This document shows, one piece after another, positions 1 to 8,452 of a stretch of 23,708 nucleotides of DNA; the stretch's first letter is position 1, and each line of letters starts with the position of its first letter. The stretch covers positions 1-23,708 of the forward strand of contig MSJH02000314.1 in the NCBI GenBank assembly GCA_001931875.2. Reading direction: 5' to 3'. Source of the DNA: Byssochlamys sp. IMV 00236. Taxonomy: Eukaryota > Ascomycota > Eurotiomycetes > Eurotiales > Thermoascaceae. The notes under the pieces are model-generated. The model was not told the DNA's origin. It worked only from the letters and a program-made list of their open reading frames with translations, and did not search any database. A program made the translations under genes and the position numbers.

Positions 1-418
1 GTGTTTCTTTTTTTCCTTTTTCCTTTTTCTTTTATAAACTACGCACAAACATGTCTGAAAGTGAACAAAATAAATGGCATGAAAAATTAGTTGGCAAGTA
101 TATAGTCGAAGATGATGCACCTACTACGCTTTCCGAGGGAGAGGTAAATGTCTAAAAAAAGTGTTTTTAGGTTATTGATGTTTATGCATCCTAGTATGTT
201 CGCGCCAAGGATTTACCAAAGCCAAACAGAGTTCTTTTTGCCAATAGCATAATGACAATGGATTATAGGACAGACAGACTTAATGTTCATGTGGACGATA
301 ACATGAAAGTAAAAGGCGTTAGTTTTGGTTAAATGATAATGTCATTGGCAAGAGACCGTTGCCATGGCAATATGTCTGTTAATAATAAAACTAAAGATAT
401 ATACATAAACATAAACAT
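1..418 (+). repeat. Left arm of long inverted repeat
   Basis: This stretch reappears as its reverse complement at about 3528-3944. Comparing by eye, positions 1-250 differ from the other arm at only 3 sites, 251-331 differ at about 22 sites, and the 66 nt after the stop codon differ at 3. Similarity fades at about 418, inside an AT-rich stretch. The arm contains a whole inhibitor gene with its T/C-rich leader. The outer border cannot be seen because the window starts inside or exactly at the edge of the arm. Confidence 0.95.
51..332 (+). CDS. I78/potato-inhibitor-I-like serine protease inhibitor, copy A
   Basis: Two exons, 51-143 and 195-332, with a 51-nt GTAAAT...TAG intron, encode 76 residues. 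The family is small serine-protease inhibitors (MEROPS I78, similar in sequence to I13 chymotrypsin inhibitor 2/eglin c). Visible signature: an N-terminal W-H-E-K-L-V-G-K like the family's W-x-x-L-V-G-K, then near residue 52 the reactive-loop pattern T-M-D-Y-R-T-D-R-L-N-V and a C-terminal glycine. By alignment from memory with CI-2 the scissile bond would follow Met53. Arg59 matches the conserved loop-supporting arginine. There is no signal peptide, so a cytosolic protein is expected, perhaps guarding against the cell's own vacuolar proteases (inference). The start is the first ATG after the T/C-rich leader and agrees with copy B. The I78 versus I13 assignment is uncertain; the inhibitor fold is fairly secure. 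Confidence 0.78.
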
Positions 419-492
419 TCGGCCAATTTTGTTGAAATGCATCCGTTGTCGTTGCCAATAGATCGGCCAAAAAGGCATCCGAGACCCATTCT

Positions 493-2139
493 CTACATTG
501 AGAGAAAGTCCGACATCAACTTTGCAAATTGTGTCGAACCATGAAGTAATTTGTTTAAAGCATCTTCTTTCTTCATTTGCCACGAAAACGAAGGGTGGTC
601 GTCATTTGTGATCAGTTTGCACAATCCAATTTTAAGAATATTCACTGCTGCACTGGTCTCGGCTTTTTATAGCATATGAATTTTGACGACCAATGCAGTC
701 AGAATTGACATACAAGACTGCACCAAGATTGACCTTTCCATTGTTCTTCTTTGGATGAACGACTGGTTCGTCGCAGATACAGCACAATTTTGATTATCGG
801 TATTCAGTAGTTGAAATGACAGTTAATAATCTTCCTTGAATAAGAAGCACGGTTAACTTGCTTTTTCTCAGCTTTTTCTTAGCTTTTTCATTAAGATTAC
901 GAAAGCTATCACAAGTACATTAGAGGATGTTTAGTAAACAAAATCAGTTTGCTTACCTACGTCTTTTGTCAGAAATTTTTTTTTTTCCTTGTGGCAGCCA
1001 GATGTAATCGTAACAGGACTAACAAAGTCTTCTCTAGTAAGCGGGACACTCGTTCACCCGAGTACATCGTTGCAATATTAGTAGCAAAAGTTTTCAGAAG
1101 AGGTTCAATCAATGACCTCATCTGTGGTGAACATTCTGTGAGCACTATATCCAGTGACTCCACTTTACCAAGCCAGATGCTTTCTTCGCTTGAAGAAGTT
1201 CTTGATCCTTTACCAAAGAAATGGCTGAAAACAAATGACAAGTGTTGGTGTGAAAGGAATTCGTACTCTCTTCGTTCCTTTACTGGTCTAATTTTCCGTA
1301 ATAATAATAAATCTTTTTTAATGCTGGCTTAGGGACGTTTAGGATAAGATTAATTTCTTCTCTCTGCGCTTCCTTCGGTATTATTCGATTAATGTCTAAT
1401 ATATTTTCCCCACTAAAATAAAATAAGAACATATCAGTATTGACCCGCCTTTGCTATAATCCTAATAGTGTTACCTCTGTAAATAATCCTCCACTATGAG
1501 TTCCATGACGACAGAGATGTCTAGTAAGACACTAGATGCAATCCTCTCCTTTTCTTAAAATATTTAATACACTTTCGTTACCATCTTTGAGAATAGCCTG
1601 AAGAGGCGTGGTGACCATTTTTATACGTTTTGTATGTTGTTATTGTTGTTGTTGTTGTTCTGTGTTTACTTCCTTCTTTTGTGTTTGAAGCTTTTGATCG
1701 ACAAAAAGTTGATCATACATTCTTTTCTTATCTTCTTTCACATATTTACGCTATGGTAATATCACGGGAATGTACAGCTTTGTGCAAACACCAGATAATT
1801 GCAAGCGAGTAATGATTATGCTTGGACTTGTGTCGTCTGAAATAAAAGGCATAAGTGCTTATACAATTCAGTATTTTTGTTTCGTTACCTTCTAATAAAT
1901 CATTTGCTTGATTCCATAAATCTGATGCGTCTTTGTATACATTGAGCAAACTATTTTTTGTTATTTCCCTTTCCTCCAAGTCCTTTAAAAGTACTTTTTC
2001 TGTTGGGGCTTTCTTTTTTTGGGTATTTTTTGTATAGTTTTACCATTTCTCGCTTTAATCTTGACTCGAAGGTTTGATATATGAAGAACTGGCATCTTTC
2101 TTTTATTGCTTGTTCCGAGAGGGCAGTAATAGTGTCCAT
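493..2139 (-). pseudogene. Broken RuvC-like transposase gene (Fanzor/TnpB-type C-terminus)
   Basis: A minus-strand gene can be followed in pieces but not as one frame. From the 5' side: a basic, lysine-rich helical segment from 2139; a frame break in the A7 run at about 2013-2019; a probable intron at about 1837-1890; an exon about 1475-1836 containing in-frame stops at 1751-1753, 1640-1642 and 1532-1534; then a long open stretch from about 1412 to 969 that does not join in phase. The 3' end reads as a cysteine-containing segment (about 785-634) followed, after another frame change, by a piece ending at 493. That join reads R-D-Q, then A-A-V-N-I-L-K-I-G, which resembles the RuvC-III motif R-D-x-N-A-A-x-N-I-x-x-I-G of TnpB/Fanzor nucleases. 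The pseudogene status is strong; the family is a moderate-confidence call resting on the C-terminus. Most of the N-terminal sequence is not recognised. Confidence 0.5.
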
Positions 2140-2470
2140 TAGGAATACAGAAGATCAGTTATAGGAGAGAAAGGAAAAGGGAAGATGAACAACAATGATC
2201 AAATCTATTCAAAGGTGGCTATAATTTATCAATTGTTGTTTATTCTATTGACAACACTGATGGAACCCCTTTTCTATAAAAAGAATATTTAATCTCAGGC
2301 AAACTTTCTTTCTGTTTTGGCCATTATCTTTTTGAGCCTACAACGGTGAATTAAGATAATTAAAAGTCTTATAACAATTGCCTCAGAAAAGTAAGCAAAC
2401 ATTCTTTTGTCCATAAATAAGAAATACTAAAAATAATAAAGATATTCGTTATAAAATAAGAAATTCAAAT
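2140..2470. other. AT-rich spacer between two transposon remnants
   Basis: No open frame or motif I can support. All frames contain frequent stops, and the sequence becomes very A/T rich after about 2380. It may hold the decayed 5' part of the MULE-type transposase that becomes readable at about 2471, and the 5' leader of the minus-strand pseudogene. Confidence 0.4.
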
Positions 2471-3289
2471 AAAGAATTTAAAGTATTTCTTACGTATCTC
2501 AACTGTTTGTGGCTTCCAAGAAAGGAATTGTGGTCCAAAGCGTGGAGACAGGTAATCATTAATGCTTATTGCTCCAGTTTACTAAAATCCAACTTTTCTG
2601 TCTGTTTATAGAATGCTTCTTTCCACACTAACAATCTGGTAGAATCGTATCATAACCAATTGAAGACGTTCTATCTTGGCCGCTCTCGCTCTTTGCGTGT
2701 AGATTGCCTAGTCTATGTTTTATTTCAAGTGGTAACATTAGATTATTGGAAGGATACAATCAAAGCTGCGCATGATTTTGGTAGGTTTCGCTTGATAATC
2801 AACGAAGAAAAGAAGAGAAGAGCAGCATACTACATTGATTACGACGTAGCCTGTTCCATGGTAGAACAGCTCGAAGAAAATGTTTACCAGTGCAAATCCT
2901 TCACTGAAAACATCCTCTTCTACGAGATGGATACCAAAGAAGGCTTTCTGAATAACTGCAGCTGCCCTGATCAAACAAAGATGTGTAGGTATATTTTTTT
3001 GGTCAGCCGCGTAACCAAGCTGCCTTTTTCTCCTCGTGCTCCTGCCCCTGTTGCTCAGCAAGAAAGACCTGATACCCCACATTATAACCAAAACCTTCTA
3101 TGCCGTGAGCTATTAGAAAGCGCGAACCAAAACATTCGTATCTTAATTACCAAGTACAATGAAAAGATCAAGCAATTGAAGGATAATCCAGAAGGTTTAG
3201 ATAATCTGGTAAGCGCATCAAGACAACTGATATCAATTGTAGAGAACGTTTGTTCTGTACCCCAATCAAGACCTGCAAGACAGCAATAG
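2471..3289 (+). mobile_element. MULE-type transposase, C-terminal fragment with SWIM-like finger
   Basis: Readable as two exons, about 2471-2551 and 2612-3289, separated by a 60-nt GTAATC...TAG intron. The joined frame reads T-N-N-L-V-E-S-Y-H-N-Q-L-K-T shortly after the splice, a pattern typical of the C-terminal half of Mutator-like (MULE) transposases in Mucorales, followed by an R-V-D-x-L-V-Y segment. Further on, C-S-C-P-D-Q-T-K-M-C-R-Y-I-F-L-V resembles a SWIM zinc finger (CxCx(n)CxH), but the final histidine is tyrosine. The catalytic DDE region upstream is missing or unreadable: the frame meets a stop at 2414-2416 and no start can be placed. The tail (about 3085-3289) is a predicted helical segment ending at a normal stop. 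It is therefore a truncated, probably inactive transposase. Confidence 0.65.
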
Positions 3290-3527
3290 TTCTGTCTTGT
3301 CTTTATTTTTTTTCATTATAAAAATAAACATCCAATTCTTAAACCATTTACAGTTTTTTCTACACTAATAAAAAACCAATGAAGAAGGGATGCGAAAAGG
3401 CGAACAATCTGTTGTAAAGACAAAGATAAAGAGGGGCATGAATGTTACTATCATTGCAGCAATCTTCTATTGTGGTCTCAAACAGGGGTTTTCAATAAAC
3501 TGATTGAACAATAGTGATATCATTATA
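3290..3527. other. Noncoding spacer before right repeat arm
   Basis: No coding frame is supported. The sequence holds A/T-rich tails directly after the transposase stop, including AATAAA-like strings near 3320 and 3368 that could act as polyadenylation signals. Confidence 0.4.
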
Positions 3528-3944
3528 ATGTTTATGAAAAATATACATCTTTAGTTTTATTATTAACAGACATATTGCCTTGACAACGGTCTCTTGGCAA
3601 TGACATTATCATTTAACCATAAAAGGTTTGCATTATTTTCATGTTATCATCGACAAACACACTAAGTCTGTCTGTCATATAATCTGTTGTCACTATGCTA
3701 TTGGCAAAAAGAACTCTGTTTGGCTTTGGTAAATCCTTGGCGCGAACATACTAGGATGCATAAACATCAATAACCTAAAAACACTTTTTTTAGACACTTA
3801 CCTCTCCCTCGGAAAGCGTAGTAGGTGCATCATCTTCGACTATATACTTGCCAACTAATTTTTCGTGCCATTTACTTTGTTCACTTTCAGACATGTTTGT
3901 GCGTAGTTTATAAAAGAAAAAGGAAAAAGGAAAAAAAGAAACAC
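3528..3944 (-). repeat. Right arm of long inverted repeat
   Basis: Reverse complement of 1-418. The last base that can be matched is 3944, which pairs with window position 1; whether the match goes further outward is unknown. The inner border lies near 3528, where both arms pass into unrelated AT-rich sequence. It contains inhibitor copy B in full. Confidence 0.95.
3613..3894 (-). CDS. I78/potato-inhibitor-I-like serine protease inhibitor, copy B
   Basis: Mirror copy of the gene at 51-332: exons 3802-3894 and 3613-3750 (minus strand) around a 51-nt GTAAGT...TAG intron, also 76 residues and also intact. The first 50 residues differ from copy A at one position (Asn7 to Ser). From residue 51 on, the loop reads V-T-T-D-Y-M-T-D-R-L-S-V instead of M-T-M-D-Y-R-T-D-R-L-N-V, and the last seven residues are largely replaced, while the final glycine is kept. 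The predicted P1 residue is therefore Thr53 in place of Met53, suggesting a different target protease (inference). Intact splice sites and frame argue against decay. Leader and start context are identical to copy A. Confidence 0.75.
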
Positions 3945-4253
3945 TAGTTGCATTCATTTATATAGTTTGTGTTAGACGTTATTTGAAAATGTCTACTAGC
4001 CTTTAGAGGAATAAAAGCTGTGCTTATAAGTTCACCTAATCATGTGCCTTTAAAAAAGCAAGAGATTAAAAGTCTGATTTGTCAAATTATTTCTGCAGCT
4101 CTATTCATGCTGTGGGCATGAACTAGGCACGCCCACGCCCGGTCATGCGTCATTCTCATTTTAAAGTCCTCTGATTTGTCAACGCCGTTCATCAATGCAC
4201 CAGACTGTACCTTTTTTTTCTTCCCTTCCCACACGACGCAATAAATAAAGAGA
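3945..4253 (+). promoter_or_regulatory. Upstream region of ATG18
   Basis: This gap of about 310 bp has no credible gene; the minus-strand open frame over it has no recognisable content. It holds a GC-rich island in otherwise AT-rich DNA (about 4118-4152). Within it are a hairpin with a 7-bp stem and 5-nt loop at 4104-4122, a C2H2-finger-type site CGCCCACGC at 4130-4138, and TGCGTCA (reverse complement TGACGCA, bZIP-like) at 4146-4152. A T-rich tract lies just before the ATG18 start. Promoter function is inferred from position. Confidence 0.35.
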
Positions 4254-5845
4254 ATGAACCTTGGAGATAAAAGCACTAATGAGATACTTTTCTTAAACTT
4301 CAATCAAGACTTTAGTTGTATATCAGTCGGAACTGAAAGAGGCTACAGGATATACAATTGTGATCCCTTTGGAAAATGTTATTCAAAACGTAAAGTCAAA
4401 TAAAAGCAAGTAATGATACTAATGTCGAATGTATAAATGTATATAGAATCAGGAGGAACAGGTATTGTAGAAATGCTTTTTTGTACTTCACTTGTTGCCT
4501 TGGTAGGTGCTGGTGAATGTCCTGCTCTCTCACCAAGACAACTACAGATTATAAATACAAAAGTATATATATATATATATATATAAATATATGTGTGATA
4601 AAAGATAGTAACTTTTGTGTATAACAGAGGCAAACAACTATCTGTGAATTATCTTTTCCTACTGCTATCCTGGCTGTAAAGATGAACAGGAGGAGATTGA
4701 TTGTAGTATTGGAAGAACAGATCTATCTATATGATATCAGTAACATGAAACTACTTCATACCATCGAGACCAACCCCAATCCAAATGGTAAGAGAATACC
4801 TTTGATATGAGAAAAGAATAAATTAAACTTCAAATAGCCATCTGTGCCTTATCACCTTCTAGTGAAAACTGCTTTATTGCTTATCCTGCACGTTCTTCTA
4901 CTTCACCTTTTTCTCCAACTAGCCAATCTTCTAACACGCTTTATGTATCTGGAGATGTAGAGCTGTTTGACGCACTTGGTCCACAAACGACAAACATCGT
5001 TCAAGCACACAAGAGTCCTGTCAGCTGTCTGTCAATGAACTCTGAAGGTACTTTACTTGCTACGGCAAGTGAAAAGGTATGTATAAGGCTCAAACCGTTT
5101 TCGTCATAATAACACTTTAATAGGGAACCGTGATTAGAATCTTTTCAACACTGGATGCAACCAAAGTTTATCAGTTCAGACGAGGATCGTATCCTGCAAA
5201 AATTTATTCCATGTCATTTAATCTTGTCAGTTCTCTTTTATGTGTGTCTAGTGACACAGAAACTGTTCATATCTTCAAGTTAGCGGCAAACGGAAACAGT
5301 CCCGGCGCGGTTCATAATCATGTATCATATGAGAAGGAATTACAAGAGAAAGAAGTGAATGGAAGAGGTTCTAGTGTTGGGTAAGAGTCTTGCTCTAAAG
5401 AGGGCATATCAAAAAAGAGAGCTTATTCATTTTATTACAGACAAATGCTTCGACGTTCATCTATGCACTTGGGTCGTAATTTAGCTGGAAGTGTTGGATC
5501 TTATTTACCCGATGTTATCACCGAGATGTGGGAGCCTACTCGAGATTTTGCTCAACTCAAGTTACCAAGTGCGGGTATAAGAAGCTTAGTGGCATTAAGC
5601 AGGTATAATCCCTATAGATGTCATTTTACATTAATTAACCTTATTTATGTAGTACTACGCCACAAGTCATGGTTGTCACATCCGAGGGTTACTTTTATCA
5701 ATACAATATTGACTTGGAGAATGGTGGTGAATGTGTCTTACTCAAGCAATATAGGTAACTATAAGATATTAATCAAAGACTCTATGTTTTGACTCTATTC
5801 TATAGCTTGCTGGAATCTTCTGATGATAATGTTTGTTCTGAGTAA
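4254..5845 (+). CDS. ATG18: Atg18-family PROPPIN (WIPI) phosphoinositide-binding autophagy protein
   Basis: Eight exons (4254-4389, 4447-4562, 4628-4787, 4838-5076, 5124-5380, 5441-5602, 5653-5754, 5806-5845) give 403 residues in one consistent frame. PROPPINs are seven-bladed WD40-like propellers that bind PI3P and PI(3,5)P2 on phagophore, endosome and vacuole membranes. They serve Atg9/Atg2 recycling and lipid transfer, and vacuole size control. The hallmark F-R-R-G motif is at residues 235-238. Before it is the typical blade pattern [15 protein letters not shown]. After it comes the long membrane-inserting loop of blade 6, ending in G-S-V-G-S-Y-L-P, as in Atg18/WIPI2. The N-terminus ([15 protein letters not shown]) fits family starts. 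Length is close to human WIPI2 and shorter than yeast Atg18. MAK5 starts 111 bp downstream. The last 40-nt exon is the least certain part. Confidence 0.92.
4564..4585. repeat. (TA)n microsatellite in ATG18 intron 2
   Basis: About eleven TA units directly after the splice donor G of intron 2 of ATG18; likely length-variable and harmless to the reading frame because it is intronic. Confidence 0.9.
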
Positions 5846-5956
5846 TAATAAAAATATCTTTTGGCATAAATATAAAAAAAAAAGAGGTGGCTTTTTGACA
5901 AGGAAACTGTATTTCAATTTTTTGTATCATTTTTTGAGATCTAACGTTTTGATCCA

Positions 5957-8433
5957 ATGGCCATAAAAAAGAAGAACAACAACAATCTCAAAAAGAAAAA
6001 GTCTCAAATAGAATATGAAGAGCTAACAGGAGACATCAATTCTTGGGATTGGTCAGAATCAGCAGGAACTTCAGACGCTTTTTTGACAGACGACGTAGGA
6101 GGATTTCTTTGTTTGGAAGAAATTAGTGATGTTGAAATAGAATATGAAGGAGACGAAACAACAGGAAAAGTAGCCAAGTTTAAAGTAAGAGAAAAAAAAA
6201 ATAAAGAAAACGGTTTGTTTATTATTTTCTTAGAGAATCAAAAAAACAGATCGTAAACCAACAAAGAAGGCTGAGCCTACTGCTCCTCTCAGTATTGAGG
6301 AAACAGGCAAATACTACGATTTGGACACATTTGATGAAGAATTGGCTGCCAAGACAGAGGATGATACTAAGGGTAACAAAGACAGTAAGATCGTACAAGG
6401 AGAGATCGATACAGTCGAAGATGAGATCGAAAGAGATGACATGGAAATAACAGACACTACAGAAAAGCCAAATGATGACAATAAGCAGAAGGAAAGCGAA
6501 ACACAATCAAAAAAGACAAAGGCACAAAAGCTATTGGAAAAGAAAAAGAAGGACCTGGAAAGATTGATGGCACAAGTGAAAAAACTTGAAGAAGAAGTAG
6601 AAGTGACTGAAAAAGAACCTAAAAAAGAAGAAGAAAAGAAAAAACCGGAAGGAAAGAAGCGACCGACAGTAGATGATATTGACACAACTGTTGATGTATC
6701 TGCTTGGAACGATCTTCAATTGGCTGAGCCTATTGTAAATGCTTTGAAATACCATAAATTCAGTACGCCTACACCTATTCAAGAAAAGACACTTCCTTTA
6801 GCCTTGAGTGGTCGTGATATCGTTGGTTCAGCTGAAACAGGTTCCGGTAAGACGCTGGCCTTTGGTATTCCCATTGTGCATTACCTTGCCACCCATCAGA
6901 AAGAAGGACTTGCTGGTTTGATTCTAACACCTACACGTGAACTGGCCATTCAAGTGAAGGAGCATATCTCGAATATAGCATTATTCACTGACACTCGTTG
7001 TGTGGCTATTGTGGGTGGTATGTCAGTTCAGAAGCAAGAAAGATTATTAAAGAACAAACCTGACATTATTGTTGCCACTCCGGGTCGTCTTTGGGAGCTT
7101 TTTTCAAGCAATCAAGAATACATGGATATGTTGAAGCATATCAAATTCCTTGTCCTTGATGAAGCTGATCGTATGTTAGAAAAGGGCCACTTTGAAGAAC
7201 TGACCAACATTTTGAATTCGATTTCCACCAAGAGACAAAGTACAACGGATTGGCCAGAACAGGTGAAAGATGGTACGAGAAAAGTGCTGCCTCAAGATCT
7301 TGGCGTTCACCAGACGTTCATCTTTACCGCAACACTCAACAAAGACATTCGCTTTAATGTCAAGACAAAGAAGAGAAAGATCACACCTCAACCGACAGGC
7401 ACAATGGATGATCTCTTGAGTCGTATTGAATTTGCTGATCAAGAACCAGCACTGATCGACATCACATCTGAAAACATGGTAGCATCTCGTCTGTTGGAAG
7501 CCAAGATTGAATGTCTTCAAAACGAAAAAGATATGTATGTCTACTACTTTGTTACGCGCTATCCTGGTCGTACGATCATCTTTGTCAATTCAATTGACTC
7601 TATTCGTCGTCTGGTGCCCGTGTTCAAATTGCTAAATATTGAAGTACTCGGTTTACACGCTCAAATGCAGCAGAAGCAACGTTTGAAGAATTTAGATAGA
7701 TTTAAGGCAAATGATAAGGCTGTCTTGGTTGCCTCAGATGTGGCTGCTCGTGGTTTGGATATTCCCTTAGTTGGACACGTCATTCACTATCAATTGCCAC
7801 GATCAGGAGAGATTTATGTCCATCGAAGTGGTCGTACAGCTCGTGCCAACCGTGATGGTGTTTCATTGCTATTATGTGGACCAGAGGAAACAAAGGTGTA
7901 TCAAAAGTTATGCCAGACTTTGAGAAAGGGAGAAGAATACCCCATGTTCCCTGTTGACCTAAATATCTTGAGGTCTATGAAGGAACGTGTTGAACTGGCA
8001 AGACAAATTGATTCCATTCAACATAGAGAATCAAAGCAAGCTCATGAACAAAATTGGATGCGTAAACTGGCACAAGAGATGGATGTCGATTTCGACGAAG
8101 ACATGATGCAAGGAAATGGTCATCAAAAGTCTAACAAGGAACTTCAACGAGAGAAAGCCAAGGTGAATGGCTTAAAGAACCAACTGAACCAATTATTGCA
8201 AAAGCCTATATTACCTGCTGGTGTATCTAGAAAGTTCTTGACAGGTGGTCTTGTCTCTGGTTTAGTGGACAGACTTATAGAGAATAAAGGTAAAGATATA
8301 CAAATATAAAGAGAAAGTTTGATTAATATTATATTTTATAGATCAAAAGGTGCTTCCTGCTTCAACAAATACAAAGGCTGTAGATGACTTGCACACTGTG
8401 AAGAAGCGCAAGACGAACAAAAGTAATAAATAG
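5957..8433 (+). CDS. MAK5: DEAD-box RNA helicase Mak5/DDX24, 60S ribosome biogenesis
   Basis: Three exons (5957-6184, 6234-8289, 8342-8433) encode 791 residues. Mak5/DDX24 acts in the nucleolus on pre-60S particles. A lysine-rich N-terminus and an acidic segment with G-G-F-L-C-L-E-E-I match the family's N-terminal element. A long charged linker follows (about residues 90-220). Helicase motifs in order: Q motif P-T-P-I-Q (about 255), Walker A A-E-T-G-S-G-K-T (about 277), P-T-R-E-L (309), D-E-A-D (384), motif III as T-A-T instead of S-A-T (about 439), I-F-V-N-S (about 525), D-V-A-A-R-G-L-D-I-P (578) and H-R-S-G-R-T-A-R (605). The Y-P-G-R-x-x-I-F-V-N-S and H-A-Q-M-Q-Q-K-Q-R-L stretches are DDX24-like. 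The last intron replaces an in-frame stop at 8307-8309 with a basic tail (K-K-R-K-T-N-K), a plausible nuclear signal. The gene is convergent with the EI24-family gene, 19 bp between stops. Confidence 0.93.
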
Positions 8434-8452
8434 TTTAGAAATCCTTTTATTA

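Noticed and set aside
329..583. Minus-strand open frame of 84 codons at the inner edge of the left arm
   Set aside because: It runs from transposon-derived sequence into the repeat arm and past the inhibitor stop. The readable RuvC-like end is in another frame and stops at 493.
949..1332. Plus-strand open frame of 127 codons between the repeat arms
   Set aside because: It overlaps the longest open segment of the minus-strand pseudogene, has low-complexity runs and no family resemblance; likely a shadow frame.
4082..4303. Minus-strand open frame of 73 codons overlapping the ATG18 start
   Set aside because: No recognisable domain; it overlaps the promoter and first exon of ATG18, which is clearly coding on the other strand.
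6314..6782. Minus-strand serine/phenylalanine-rich open frames opposite MAK5
   Set aside because: They are antisense to the Lys/Glu/Asp-rich linker of MAK5; the composition follows from that codon use.
8290..8309. MAK5 ending at the stop 8307-8309
   Set aside because: A GTAAAG...TAG intron (8290-8341) leads in phase to a basic tail typical for the protein, so the earlier stop is probably intronic.
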